Assembly: GCF_000157895.3 (NCBI RefSeq) | Contig: NC_022663.1 | Coordinates: 496,001 to 560,000, forward strand | Direction: 5' to 3' | Length of the DNA: 64,000 bases | Origin: Mycobacterium kansasii ATCC 12478 | Lineage (GTDB): Bacteria; Actinomycetota; Actinomycetes; Mycobacteriales; Mycobacteriaceae | In this document: in pieces, positions 36,001 through 44,147 of the stretch | Layout: each line of letters opens with the position of its first letter | Numbering within the stretch: the first letter of the stretch is position 1 | Notes under the pieces: model-generated | The model's database searches: none | What the model saw: only the letters and a program-made list of their open reading frames with translations | Told to the model about the DNA's origin: nothing | Translations under genes and position numbers: made by a program

Positions 36001-36644
36001 GCCGCGCCGATCTCACTGCCCAGCAGCATGGTGCCGGTGGTTTCCACGGTGACGTGGGCGAACACCGGAATGTGGCGGCCGGCCTGCTTCATCGCCCGCC
36101 GCGACCCCAGCACCGCGGCCTTGAGCTGCAGCAGGTCCTGGCAGGTCTCCACCAGAATGGAGTCGGCCCCGCCGTCCAGCATGCCGAGTGCAGCCTCGGT
36201 GTAGGCGTCTCGGATCACCGCGTAGTCGGTGTGCCCCAAGGTCGGCAGCTTGGTGCCCGGCCCCATCGACCCCAGCACGTAGCGCTTGCGCTCGGGGGTA
36301 GATAGCTCGTCGGCGACCCGGCGCGCGATGGTGGTGCCCTTTTCCGACAGGTCGCGGATCTTGTCGGCGATGTCGTAGTCGCCCAGGTTGGACAGGTTGC
36401 AGCCGAAGGTGTTGGTTTCCACCGCGTCCGCGCCGGCCTCGAAATAGTTGCGATGGATGGTTTCCAGCACGTCAGGGCGGGTTTCGTTGAGGATCTCGTT
36501 GCAGCCCTCCAGGCCGCGGAAGTCATCCAGCGTCAGATCGGCGGCCTGCAGCTGGGTGCCCATCGCGCCATCGCCCACCACCACGCGCTGCGCCAAAACG
36601 TCAAGGAGATCAGTGTCGTAGCGGGGCTTGTTAGCGGCAGTCAC
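33066..36644 (-). CDS. metH: Cobalamin-dependent methionine synthase MetH
   Basis: 1192 residues, same length as the M. tuberculosis enzyme. Domain order: homocysteine-binding barrel about 1-330 with the zinc-ligand pair Cys297-Cys298 (GGCCGTTP); pterin-binding barrel about 340-640 with FEPSV/VIGERTNANGSKGF; cobalamin cap and binding domain about 660-890 with DVHDIGKN, His742 being the lower cobalt ligand; and the reactivation domain with adenosylmethionine to the end. It transfers a methyl group from methyltetrahydrofolate to homocysteine through B12. The upstream gap to the divergent PAC2 gene is only 83 bases, so a cobalamin riboswitch is not expected there. Confidence 0.98.
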   Translation of the reverse strand: MTAANKPRYDTDLLDVLAQRVVVGDGAMGTQLQAADLTLDDFRGLEGCNEILNETRPDVLETIHRNYFEAGADAVETNTFGCNLSNLGDYDIADKIRDLSEKGTTIARRVADELSTPERKRYVLGSMGPGTKLPTLGHTDYAVIRDAYTEAALGMLDGGADSILVETCQDLLQLKAAVLGSRRAMKQAGRHIPVFAHVTVETTGTMLLGSEIGAALTAVEPLGVDMIGLNCATGPAEMSEHLRYLSRHARIPVSVMPNAGLPVLGAKGAEYPLRPDELAEALSGFIAEFGLSLVGGCCGTTPAHIREVAAAVVGAPRPERQVSFEPSVSSLYSAVPFAQDASVLVIGERTNANGSKGFREAMIAEDYQKCLDIAKDQTRDGAHLLDLCVDYVGRDGVADMKALASRLATSSTLPIMLDSTETPVLQAGLEHLGGRCAINSVNYEDGDGPESRFAKTMELVAEHGAAVVALTIDEEGQARTAEKKVEIAERLINDITTNWGVDESSILIDTLTFTIATGQEESRKDGIETIEAIRELKKRHPDVQTTLGLSNISFGLNPAARQVLNSVFLHECQEAGLDSAIVHASKILPMNRIPEEQRTVALDLVYDRRRDGYDPLQELMRLFEGVSAASSKESRAAELAKLPLFERLAQRIVDGERNGLEADLDEAMTQKPPLEIINENLLAGMKTVGELFGSGQMQLPFVLQSAEVMKTAVAYLEPHMEKSDDDSGKGRIVLATVKGDVHDIGKNLVDIILSNNGYEVVNIGIKQPIATILEVAEDKSADVVGMSGLLVKSTVVMKENLEEMNSRGVAEKFPVLLGGAALTRSYVENDLADIYEGEVHYARDAFEGLKLMDTIMSSKRGEAPDVDSPEAIQARKKEAERKARHERSKRIAAQRKAAEEPVEIPERSDVAADIEVPAPPFWGSRIVKGLAVADYTGMLDERALFLGQWGLRGQRGADGPSYEDLVETEGRPRLRYWLDRLSTDGILAHAAVVYGYFPAVSEGDEVVVLTEPAADAEERYRFRFPRQQRGRFLCIADFVRSREHARERGQVDVLPFQLVTMGQPIADFANELFAADSYRDYLEVHGIGVQLTEALAEYWHRRIREELRYSADRTMAAEDPDAVEDYFKLGYRGARFAFGYGACPDLEDRAKMMQLLEPDRIGVTLSEELQLHPEQSTDAFVLHHPEAKYFNV

Positions 36645-36727
36645 ATGGCAAGAATAGTCGGCCTATGGATTTGCCTCAGTCGTTGACAGCGCTCTGACAG
36701 GTCAGGCCCAGGCCGTACGCTGATCGT

Positions 36728-37618
36728 GTGACCCTGCCGGATGCTGAGCCCGACGGCGGCCAAATGCTGCCCGAACTGCACAACACCGTCGTCGTGGCGG
36801 CGTTCGAGGGCTGGAACGACGCCGGTGACGCGGCCAGCGACGCCGTCTCGCACCTGGCCGACATCTGGGATGCGCGTCCCATCGTGGAGATCGACGACGA
36901 GGCCTACTACGACTACCAGGTGAACCGCCCGGTCATCCGTCAGGTCGACGGGGTCACCCGGGAACTGGAGTGGCCGGCCATGCGCATCTCGCACTGCCGC
37001 CCGCCAGGTAGTGACCGCGACGTCGTCTTGATGCACGGGGTGGAGCCGAACATGCGCTGGCGCACCTTCTGCGCCGAGCTGCTGGCCATCGTCGACAAAC
37101 TCAATGTCGACACCGTCGTCATCCTCGGAGCGCTGCTGGCCGATACCCCGCACACTCGCCCCGTGCCGGTCTCGGGCGCGGCCTACTCCCCCGAATCGGC
37201 GCAGATCTTCGGGCTGCAGGAAACCCGCTACGAGGGACCGACCGGCATCGCCGGGGTGTTTCAGTATGCGTGCGTGGCAGCCGGCATCCCGGCGGTGACG
37301 TTCTGGGCGGCGGTGCCGCACTACGTGTCGCACCCACCGAACCCGAAAGCCACGGTGGCCCTGCTGCGCCGGGTTGAAGACGTGCTCGACGTCGAGGTCC
37401 CGCTGGGCGACTTGCCGACCCAAGCCGAAGCCTGGGCGCAGGAGATCAGCGAGATGGCCGCCGAAGACGACGAGCTGGCCGAGTATGTGCAGTCGCTCGA
37501 ACAGCACGGCGACGCCGCCGTCGACGTCAACGACGTTTTGGGCACGATCGACGGCGACGCGCTGGCCGCCGAGTTCGAGCGCTATCTGCGCCGGCGCCGC
37601 CCGGGGTTTGGGCGTTAG
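36728..37618 (+). CDS. PAC2 family protein (Rv2125-like)
   Basis: 296 residues from GTG 36728. VVVAAFEGWNDAGDAASDAV, LMHGVEPNMRWRTFCAELL and the YSPESAQIFGLQETRYEGPT stretch are typical of the PAC2 (proteasome assembly chaperone 2-like) superfamily in actinobacteria. These proteins resemble proteasome assembly factors by fold, but such a role in mycobacteria has not been shown to my knowledge. It is divergent from metH, with 83 bases between. The stop overlaps the stop of the convergent FAD monooxygenase gene. Confidence 0.93.
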   Translation: MTLPDAEPDGGQMLPELHNTVVVAAFEGWNDAGDAASDAVSHLADIWDARPIVEIDDEAYYDYQVNRPVIRQVDGVTRELEWPAMRISHCRPPGSDRDVVLMHGVEPNMRWRTFCAELLAIVDKLNVDTVVILGALLADTPHTRPVPVSGAAYSPESAQIFGLQETRYEGPTGIAGVFQYACVAAGIPAVTFWAAVPHYVSHPPNPKATVALLRRVEDVLDVEVPLGDLPTQAEAWAQEISEMAAEDDELAEYVQSLEQHGDAAVDVNDVLGTIDGDALAAEFERYLRRRRPGFGR

Positions 37619-38799
37619 TCGCCAGATCCGAGCCGAAGCATCGTGATCAGCGCCGTCGGCTCGCCTGCCAGGGTGGCCTCGATGAATCGGTTGACCAGCG
37701 GGCGCCAGCTGAGCCGCAGCATGGCACGGCGGATCGCCGACTGCGACGGCCCCGGCCACAGCCAGCCGGAGGCAGCCTGGCCGCTCTGTTGCTTGTCTTC
37801 CACCACCGGACGCCAAAGCCGTTCGTAGAAGGCCAGCGCGCGCTCCACCGATGACGTCTTGCGCAGCTGTTCGGACAGCACATAGGCGCTGGCCACGGCC
37901 AGCGAAGCGCCCTGCCGGCTCAGCGCCGAGACCGCGAAGCTGGCGTCACCGATCAGCACCACCCGCTTGCTGCTCCAGCGCGGCATCTGGATCTGCGCGA
38001 CCTGGTCGTATTCGACCGCGCCGTCTTCCGGGCATCGATCGAGCACTTCGGCTACCAGCCCGCCCATCCCGGCATACTCCTCGCGCAGGGCGGCCCGAAC
38101 GTCGTGCGGTGGGCTTGCGTCGACCGTGCGGTACACCGCCGTCACCGCGGTCCGGCCGTCTCGCAGCAGGTGGAGGCCGAGTTGGCGATCGGCCGTATCG
38201 GTGAAAACGACATGCTCGGCGGCTGACCCCCGAACGCCGGGAGCGTCCAGCACGAAGGAGGCGGAGCGGAATCCCGGGTATCGCAGATATTGCGGCTCCA
38301 CACCGAATACCAGGGTCCGAACGGTCGAGTGGATGCCGTCGGCGCCGACCAGGAGGTCGGCATCCAGTTGTGCACCGCGTTGCAGTGTGACAGTCACCCG
38401 ATCGTCTCGTTGCGCCACGTCGGACACCGTTGCGCCGAAGCGCAGCTCCACCTGTGGCGGAAGGTTGTCCAGCAACACCTTTTCCAGATCCGGGCGCATT
38501 ACCCGGCACAGCCGGCCGTCGAGCGCCCTAGCGATCTGCCGGTAGGGCAGCGCCGCCCTTCGCCGACCGTGCCGGTCGATCAGGCTGGAATCGCCGAGGG
38601 GATAGCCGACCCGTTGGATCGCGGGCAAGACTCCGATGGCCTCCGCGGCGTCGTAACCGGCGCCATAGAAGTCGATCATGTGGCCGTGGGTGCGGGGACC
38701 GGAGGAGCGTTCGAGAACGACGACCTCGGCTCCGAGCGCCGACAACCGCTCCGCCAAGCTCAGCCCGGCGGTTCCGGCGCCGCAGATGGCCACTTTCAC
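37615..38799 (-). CDS. FAD-dependent monooxygenase (aromatic hydroxylase type)
   Basis: 394 residues from GTG 38799. AICGAGTAGLSLAERL is the FAD-binding GxGxxG, GADGIHSTVR the DG motif, and RVVLIGDASFAVSALSRQGA the GD motif; the three together define class A flavin monooxygenases such as p-hydroxybenzoate hydroxylase. Its likely reaction is NAD(P)H- and O2-dependent hydroxylation of an unknown aromatic or lipid substrate. It is the third gene after mshC and an SDR, with gaps of about 22-24 bases, so it is probably in the mshC operon. No counterpart in the tuberculosis locus comes to mind. Confidence 0.92.
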   Translation of the reverse strand: MKVAICGAGTAGLSLAERLSALGAEVVVLERSSGPRTHGHMIDFYGAGYDAAEAIGVLPAIQRVGYPLGDSSLIDRHGRRRAALPYRQIARALDGRLCRVMRPDLEKVLLDNLPPQVELRFGATVSDVAQRDDRVTVTLQRGAQLDADLLVGADGIHSTVRTLVFGVEPQYLRYPGFRSASFVLDAPGVRGSAAEHVVFTDTADRQLGLHLLRDGRTAVTAVYRTVDASPPHDVRAALREEYAGMGGLVAEVLDRCPEDGAVEYDQVAQIQMPRWSSKRVVLIGDASFAVSALSRQGASLAVASAYVLSEQLRKTSSVERALAFYERLWRPVVEDKQQSGQAASGWLWPGPSQSAIRRAMLRLSWRPLVNRFIEATLAGEPTALITMLRLGSGD

Positions 38800-38821
38800 G
38801 GGGTCACCCGGGCGGATTCGA

Positions 38822-39715
38822 CTACTGCTTCTCCGAAGCGTTGTCCAGAGCGTGGGTATACGCGCTGGTGGACCGACCGAGCGCGGCCGCCTCGGCGTCC
38901 ATCCGGGGCAACAGCTCGGCGGTGATCTTGCGGATGGGACGTTCCCCGACCGACGTCGACAGCACCGGCTTGAGCCAGCGGAACAGGCCCACCCATCGCG
39001 GGCAGAAGATGCGCGTCTTGCGGCCCTCGATGCCCTTGACGAACGCTGCCGCGCACTTGTTGACCGACGTGGTGAGGTTCAGCGGCCAGGGCAGCCTCCT
39101 CAGAAGCTCGTCGAACGCGGGCAAGTCGGCCTTGGTGTCGCGGACCAGCGCGGTGTCGATCCAGGACATGTGGGCCGAGCCGACACTGACGCCGTGGTGG
39201 GCAACTTCCAGTCGAAGCGCATTGGCGAATATCTCGACTCCGGCCTTGGTTGCGTTGTAGGGCGCCAGACCCGGAGAGGCCGCGAACGCGGCCAGCGACG
39301 ACACGATCAGCACGTAGCCACGGCGCTCGATCACCGCCGGCAAGGTGGCCCGCACGGTGTGAAAAACGCCGAGCACATTGACGTCCAGTACTCGCTTGAA
39401 TGCCTCCGGATCGACCTGGAGCACAGACCCGTAGCTGGCTATTCCGGCGTTGGCGATGACGACGTCGATGCCGCCGAACTTTTCGATCGCCAGATCGGCC
39501 GCGGCCTGCATCGCGGACAGATCGCGGACGTCGGCCACGACGGTCAGCACCCGACCGTCGCCGCCCAGTTCGGCGGCAATGGTGGTCAGCTCCGCTGTGC
39601 CGATATCCGTGAGCACCAGTTTGGCGCCCTTGTTGTGCAGCCGGCGGGCGACCTCGGCCCCGATTCCGCGAGCACCGCCAGTGATGAAGACGACCTTGTC
39701 CTGCACCGATGTCAT
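38822..39715 (-). CDS. Short-chain dehydrogenase/reductase (Rv2129c-like)
   Basis: 297 residues. VVFITGGARGIGAEVARRL binds NAD(P), NAGIASYG is the NAG motif, and SSLAAFAASPGLAPYNATKA provides catalytic Ser, Tyr and Lys (YNATK). It is an oxidoreductase of the classical SDR family with an unusual C-terminal extension of about 60 residues; substrate unknown. It starts 25 bases after the mshC stop and is followed by the FAD monooxygenase. The place matches Rv2129c next to mshC. Confidence 0.94.
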   Translation of the reverse strand: MTSVQDKVVFITGGARGIGAEVARRLHNKGAKLVLTDIGTAELTTIAAELGGDGRVLTVVADVRDLSAMQAAADLAIEKFGGIDVVIANAGIASYGSVLQVDPEAFKRVLDVNVLGVFHTVRATLPAVIERRGYVLIVSSLAAFAASPGLAPYNATKAGVEIFANALRLEVAHHGVSVGSAHMSWIDTALVRDTKADLPAFDELLRRLPWPLNLTTSVNKCAAAFVKGIEGRKTRIFCPRWVGLFRWLKPVLSTSVGERPIRKITAELLPRMDAEAAALGRSTSAYTHALDNASEKQ

Positions 39716-39739
39716 GGCCGAAAACGTACCATTGCGGGC

Positions 39740-40984
39740 CTAGAGGTCCACTCCTAACAGGGCGTCGATGGCGGTCGCCACCGATGTCGGCGCGCTCTCG
39801 TCGTGGCCACCGTATTCGAGGGCGTCGGTAGCCCAACCATCAAGTGCCGCAATCGCTTTGGGCGTGTCGAGGTCGTCGGCCAGGTAGCGGCGCACCCGTG
39901 CGATGACGTCGGCGGCGTCCGGACCGGCGGGCAGTGCGGTGGCGGTGCGCCAGCGTTGTAGCCGGCCTGCGGCCTCGTCGAGCACCTGGTGCGTCCAGAA
40001 GCGGTCTTCGCGGTAATGCCCGGCCAGCAGACCCAGCCGCACCGCCGACGGTTCGACGCCCTGCGCGCGCAGCGTCGACACCAGCACCAGGTTTCCGCGA
40101 CTCTTGGACATCTTGTGGCCGTCCCAGCCGATCATCCCGGCGTGCACATAGTGTCTGGCGAATCGACGCTCACCGGTGACGCATTCGGCGTGGGCGGCGG
40201 TGAACTCGTGGTGCGGAAAGATCAGGTCGCTGCCGCCGCCCTGGATATCCAGCCCGCTGTTGATGCGGCTGAGGGCGATAGCGGCGCATTCGACGTGCCA
40301 GCCGGGTCGGCCGGGCCCGAATGGCGACGGCCAACTGGGTTCGCCGGCGCGGGCGGCGCGCCACAGTAAGGCGTCGAGTTGATCCGTCTTGCCGGGCCGG
40401 CTCGGGTCGCCGCCGCGCTGCTCGAACAGGGTCAGCATCGTGTCGCGGTCACAACCGGATTCGTAGCCGAACTGCACGGTGGCGTCGGCCCGGTAGTAGA
40501 TGTCGGGGTAGTCCCCTATTTCCGGGTCGACCGTGTACGCGGCTCCGGACGCCAACATTTTTTCGATGAGCTCGACCATTTCGGCTACAGCCTCGGTGGC
40601 GGCGACGTAATCGTGGGGCGGCAGCACCCGCAACGCCTCCATGTCGGCGCGGAACAGCTTGACCTCGCGGTCAGCGAGCTCGCGCCAGTCAACGCCGTCG
40701 CGGTCGGCGCGCTCGAATAACGGATCGTCGACGTCGGTGACATTCTGCACGTACTGCACGTCATGGCCCAGGTCCAGCCACAGCCGATGGATCAGGTCGA
40801 ACGCAAGATATGTTGCGGCGTGGCCCAGATGCGTGGCGTCGTAGGGGGTGATCCCGCAGACGTACATGGTCGCCTTGGGTCCGGGTGTCACTGGGCGCAC
40901 CTGACGATCGGCGGTGTCGTATAGTCGCAGCTCCGGCCCGCGCCCCGGCAGGTTCGGAACCGGGGCAGAAGACCACGATCGCAT
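39740..40984 (-). CDS. mshC: Cysteine:1D-myo-inositol 2-amino-2-deoxy-glucopyranoside ligase MshC
   Basis: 414 residues, same length as the tuberculosis enzyme. It is a paralogue of cysteinyl-tRNA synthetase: zinc-ligand region MYVCGITPYDATHLGHA with the HIGH-like THLGH, and KMSKS in DGHKMSKSRGN. It lacks the tRNA-binding C-terminal extension. It joins cysteine to glucosamine-inositol in mycothiol synthesis, using ATP. ATG 40984 is preceded within 15 bases by the 68-bp repeat, so the promoter must lie in or beyond it. Downstream SDR and FAD monooxygenase genes are probably cotranscribed. Confidence 0.97.
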   Translation of the reverse strand: MRSWSSAPVPNLPGRGPELRLYDTADRQVRPVTPGPKATMYVCGITPYDATHLGHAATYLAFDLIHRLWLDLGHDVQYVQNVTDVDDPLFERADRDGVDWRELADREVKLFRADMEALRVLPPHDYVAATEAVAEMVELIEKMLASGAAYTVDPEIGDYPDIYYRADATVQFGYESGCDRDTMLTLFEQRGGDPSRPGKTDQLDALLWRAARAGEPSWPSPFGPGRPGWHVECAAIALSRINSGLDIQGGGSDLIFPHHEFTAAHAECVTGERRFARHYVHAGMIGWDGHKMSKSRGNLVLVSTLRAQGVEPSAVRLGLLAGHYREDRFWTHQVLDEAAGRLQRWRTATALPAGPDAADVIARVRRYLADDLDTPKAIAALDGWATDALEYGGHDESAPTSVATAIDALLGVDL

Positions 40985-40998
40985 GCCCTCGACTTTAA

Positions 40999-41107
40999 GC
41001 CCGGCGACTCAAACGTTACGAGCGGCCCGCGCAGCGGGCCGTTGAGGAGCCGGGCAATCAGACCCAGCCCGGCGACTCAAACGTTACGAGCGGCCCGCGC
41101 AGCGGGG
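40999..41107. repeat. Second locus of the 68-bp hairpin repeat family
   Basis: One full unit at 40999-41066 and a partial unit at 41067-41107. They share with the array upstream of dop the same 68-bp period, the core CGAGCGGCCCGCG, the hairpin GCGGGCC, the motif GTTGAGGAG and the tail CGGGCAATC; one loop base differs (GCA for GTA). Both loci sit about 15 bases upstream of the start of a minus-strand gene. After the second hairpin half the sequence leaves the consensus. Confidence 0.9.
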
Positions 41108-41324
41108 CGCTCGGAGTGGCCAGCCGACGATGCGGGCGCGTAGCGGCGTTGTCACGAGCCGCGGCTTGGATGTTGGGCCGGGTGGGCTTGGGGGGCTTGG
41201 GGGGCGACCAGTTTGGGCCCGACGATGTCGCGGTCAGCACAGCGGCCTTGGCTGCAACGAGTGTGAACGTCGGGCTTTGATTGTGCAGCTATGGCGACCG
41301 ATCTTGCGTGTCGACCGCCCTGCA

Positions 41325-41384
41325 CGCACATTCGACGCCACCAGCTCACACTCGACGCCACGAGCTCACACTCGACGCCACGAG
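41325..41384. repeat. Three 20-bp direct repeats
   Basis: Units at 41325-41344, 41345-41364 and 41365-41384; the last two are identical (CTCACACTCGACGCCACGAG) and the first differs in a few bases. They lie between cysQ and mshC, which share a minus-strand direction and are 421 bases apart. They could be a binding site for a regulator or a small variable repeat; I see no other feature in this gap besides the 68-bp repeats. Confidence 0.8.
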
Positions 41385-41405
41385 AAACGACAACTGTTCG
41401 ACGGC

Positions 41406-42194
41406 CTACCGCCACGTTCGCCGCATAGCACCAAGCAGGACGGGTGCCAGCTCCTTTCGGCACATCAAGAAGTCGGGCAAGTAGGGGTCGAGTTGGTTGT
41501 ACTGCAACGGCGAGCCGTCCAAGCGTGACGCGTGCATTCCCGCAGCGAGCACCACTCCGGCCGGCGCCGCAGAATCCCATTCCCATTGGCCTCCGGCGTG
41601 CAGGTAGGCGTCGGCGTAGCCGTCGATCACGGCCATCGCCTTGGCTCCCGCCGAGCCGATCCGCACCAATTCGATATCCACCGTCTGCTGGATGTAGTGC
41701 AGGATCGCCGGCGGTCGGTTAGCGCTGACGGCGACTCTGATGACGTCTGGAATGCCGGTGGGCGCGGCGTCGGCAGTGACGGTGTCGCTGCGGTACACGA
41801 TGTTCCCGCGGGCCGGCAGTGAAACCGCCGCGTCGGTGATCTGCGGTCTGCCATTGGTAGTGCGCTGCCACAAGGCGACATGAACCGCCCAGTCGTCGCG
41901 GCCTCGGGTCGAGAACTCGCGAGTACCGTCCAACGGGTCGATGATCCACACCCGGTCGCACTTCAGCCGGACCAAATCGTCGTGGGCTTCCTCGCTGAGC
42001 ACCGCATCACCGGGCCGTGCAGCTCGTAGCCGCCGCACCAACAGTGAGTTGGCCCGGGCGTCGCCGGCATCGCCGAGGGCCCACGGGTGGTCGAAGCCGA
42101 CCTCGTCGCGCAGCGCCAGCAACAACTCCCCGGCTTCAGCCGCAAGATCGGCAGCTAGCTGCGCGTCAGTCAGGTCATCCGCAGCAGGACTCAC
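41406..42194 (-). CDS. cysQ: 3'-phosphoadenosine 5'-phosphate phosphatase CysQ
   Basis: 262 residues from GTG 42194, of the inositol monophosphatase-like metal-dependent family. The metal-binding DPLDGTREF and the C-terminal GGQWEWDSAAPAGV are present, with SEEAHDD as the first metal site. The enzyme removes the 3'-phosphate from PAP or PAPS in sulfate assimilation, and in M. tuberculosis also acts on related sugar phosphates. Sulfatases at 27.5-31.4 kb are on the other strand and not in the same operon. The place next to mshC is as in M. tuberculosis. Confidence 0.95.
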   Translation of the reverse strand: MSPAADDLTDAQLAADLAAEAGELLLALRDEVGFDHPWALGDAGDARANSLLVRRLRAARPGDAVLSEEAHDDLVRLKCDRVWIIDPLDGTREFSTRGRDDWAVHVALWQRTTNGRPQITDAAVSLPARGNIVYRSDTVTADAAPTGIPDVIRVAVSANRPPAILHYIQQTVDIELVRIGSAGAKAMAVIDGYADAYLHAGGQWEWDSAAPAGVVLAAGMHASRLDGSPLQYNQLDPYLPDFLMCRKELAPVLLGAMRRTWR

Positions 42195-42698
42195 CGATTC
42201 AGTATCGCGGAGCTAGGCGTATGCCCGGCAAACGGGACCGGACGCACCGAATCAGTCAGCCGAACACGTCGTCGACCACGAGCTCATCGGCGAGCCCACC
42301 GCGCGCGCTGCCGGATCACCGATCCCCGGCGCACCGAGGTCCCCGCACAGACTGGGCGCTGACACCGAAACCCTGAGCGCCCTGCCGAATACACCCCTTC
42401 ACCCCCGCGGTTCAGCGGCATATGGGCCAATCCCCGATGACGGTGGTCAGCCCACACTCGCGTCGTCACACGGCCGCCCGGAGGACTCGGCGACCGCGGC
42501 GTGCGGGAGGCCCAGCTCGGCGACCAGCCGAAAATCCGGCGATTCGGTACGCGATAATTTCACGCATCCCGATGGGGCGAGCACGCTTTCACCCCGACGG
42601 CCGCCCCGGCCGGCGCCGACCCCGCAAACAGATGCTGTTCGGCGGCTATCCGGTGCGCATCGCGGACGAGCGCCCGAAAACCCTGGGCAAGAGACCCG
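42195..42698. other. 504-base stretch without a convincing gene
   Basis: Lies between the start of cysQ and the stop of the SCO1664-like gene. Short frames exist on both strands, the longest 104 residues on the plus strand (42422-42736), but they are Arg/Pro-rich, lack ribosome binding sites and overlap the next gene. In M. tuberculosis a small gene (Rv2132) lies at this position; I could not find an equivalent. It may be a decayed region. Confidence 0.5.
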
Positions 42699-43514
42699 CT
42701 AGAACGCCGGCCACGGAATCGGACGATGCCGGTTAGGTCCGGGCATCACCGGATTGTCCAGCAGGGCGCGCACCCGCCGCCGCAGCGCGGCGATTTCGGC
42801 GCTGGTGACGTGGTCGCGCAGCTCATCGGCGAGCGACCCGCGCAGGTCATCGGCAAGCCTGGCAATGGGCTCGAGCGTTGGTTCGTCGATTGGCTTGCCC
42901 GCCCACCCCCACAGCACGGTGCGCAGCTTGTCCTGGACATGCATGCACACGCCATGGTCGACGCCATACACCCGGCCGTCGATGCCACACAGGATGTGGC
43001 CGCCCTTACGGTCGGCGTTGTTGACCAGGACATCGAACACCGCCATCCGCCGCAACTGGTCGTCGTCGGCGTGCATCAAAACGACCTCGTCGCCGGCGTA
43101 GTCATAGGCGCGCAGCACGGGCAGATAACCCGGCCGCGCCTTGCCCGTCGGAAACAGGTCCACCAAATCCGGTCCGGGACGCGCCTCGGCGTCCAGGGAA
43201 TCACCAGGTTGCCGCACCCACAGCTGCAACATGCCCGGCCCCGCCGGTCCGTCACGAATTACGGTGTAGGGCACGATGTTCCAGCCCAACGATGCCGACA
43301 CCAGATAGGCGCTGAGTTCCCGACCGGCCAACGTCCCGTCGGGAAAATCCCACAGCGGTTGCTCGCCTGCCACCGGCTTGTAGACGCAGTGGACGGTCTT
43401 GCCGCCCAGCGTCGACTCGCACAGAAATGTCGCGTTGCTCGCCGAGCGGATGCGTCCCAGAACGGTCAGCTCGCCGTGGCGCAATACCTCACATTCGTCA
43501 TTGCTCGGGTTCAT
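42699..43514 (-). CDS. SCO1664 family protein (Rv2133c-like)
   Basis: 271 residues. VHCVYKPVAGEQPLWDFPDG, VLVNNADRKGGHILCGIDGR and VYGVDHGVCMHVQDKLRTVL resemble the HipA/phosphatidylinositol-kinase-like fold of the SCO1664 family, with a lysine (CVYKP) and an NADRKGGH loop that would suit ATP-binding. Function unknown. ATG 43514 overlaps the end of the DUF3090 gene by 17 bases, an arrangement conserved in mycobacteria; the open frame extends upstream to 43649 but only as a shadow of that gene. Confidence 0.9.
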   Translation of the reverse strand: MNPSNDECEVLRHGELTVLGRIRSASNATFLCESTLGGKTVHCVYKPVAGEQPLWDFPDGTLAGRELSAYLVSASLGWNIVPYTVIRDGPAGPGMLQLWVRQPGDSLDAEARPGPDLVDLFPTGKARPGYLPVLRAYDYAGDEVVLMHADDDQLRRMAVFDVLVNNADRKGGHILCGIDGRVYGVDHGVCMHVQDKLRTVLWGWAGKPIDEPTLEPIARLADDLRGSLADELRDHVTSAEIAALRRRVRALLDNPVMPGPNRHRPIPWPAF

Positions 43515-44085
43515 CGTCAGACCCGAACAACAGGTCGCGCCGGTAGCCGTTGGTCCGCGCACAGATATGTCCCTGCGGATCCAGCGGTTCCTGACACAGC
43601 GGGCATGGCGGTCGGCCCGCCGAGATGACCCGGTTGGACCTGGTAGCAAACTGCCGCGCCGACTCCGGTGTCAGGAACACCCGTACCGCGTCGGGGCCCT
43701 CGTCGGTGTCGTCGAGTACCACGGACGCGTCGAACTCCGCGTCGGTGACGGCCAACAGCTCGACGACCACCGTCTGCGCCTCCGAATCCCAGCCGAGTCC
43801 CATCGTCCCGACCCGAAATTCGGCGTCCACGGGCATGATCAACGGGTTGAGGTCCTCAACCTCGGCGGGCTCCGGGGGCACCGGCGTGCCGAACCGGCGG
43901 TTCACCTCCAGCAACAGCGCGCCGATGCGTTCGGCAAGCACCGCGACTTGCTGCTTCTCCAGGACCACCGACACCACGCGGTCGTCATGAGCCGCCTGAA
44001 TGTAAAACGTGCGGTTTCCGGGCTGGCCAACGGTCCCGGCGACGAAGCGGTCGGGTGTGCGGAATACGTGAATTGCGCGCGCCAT
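43498..44085 (-). CDS. DUF3090 family protein (Rv2134c-like)
   Basis: 195 residues. It begins MARAIHVFRTPDRFVAGTVG and ends with a small cysteine motif CPLCQEPLDPQGHICARTNG, which probably binds zinc. This is the usual layout of DUF3090 proteins of actinobacteria; function unknown. It overlaps the SCO1664-like gene and is followed in transcription by it, and is preceded by the phosphatase gene 62 bases upstream. Confidence 0.93.
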   Translation of the reverse strand: MARAIHVFRTPDRFVAGTVGQPGNRTFYIQAAHDDRVVSVVLEKQQVAVLAERIGALLLEVNRRFGTPVPPEPAEVEDLNPLIMPVDAEFRVGTMGLGWDSEAQTVVVELLAVTDAEFDASVVLDDTDEGPDAVRVFLTPESARQFATRSNRVISAGRPPCPLCQEPLDPQGHICARTNGYRRDLLFGSDDEPEQ

Positions 44086-44123
44086 GGCACCTCCAAAATA
44101 CCGTGCAGACGCCGCCCGATCGA

Positions 44124-44147
44124 CCGGGCCGGCGCAGGCCGGCCGGG
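44124..44147 (-). terminator. GC-rich hairpin directly after the phosphatase gene
   Basis: Inverted repeat GCCGGC-GCAG-GCCGGC with further pairs outside gives a stem of about nine pairs with one mismatch. It begins right after the TAG of the phosphatase gene on the minus strand and lies in the 62-base gap before the DUF3090 gene. There is no U tract, so it may attenuate or process the message rather than end it. Confidence 0.3.

Noticed and set aside
34854..36305. Plus-strand frame of 483 codons opposite metH
   Set aside because: Antisense to conserved methionine synthase domains; no family resemblance.
36645..36727. Cobalamin riboswitch ahead of metH
   Set aside because: The divergent gap is only 83 bases, too short for the full element plus promoter, and no conserved B12-box was seen.
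42422..42736. Small plus-strand gene of 104 codons
   Set aside because: Arg/Pro-rich, no ribosome binding site, overlaps the end of the SCO1664-like gene, no family recognised.
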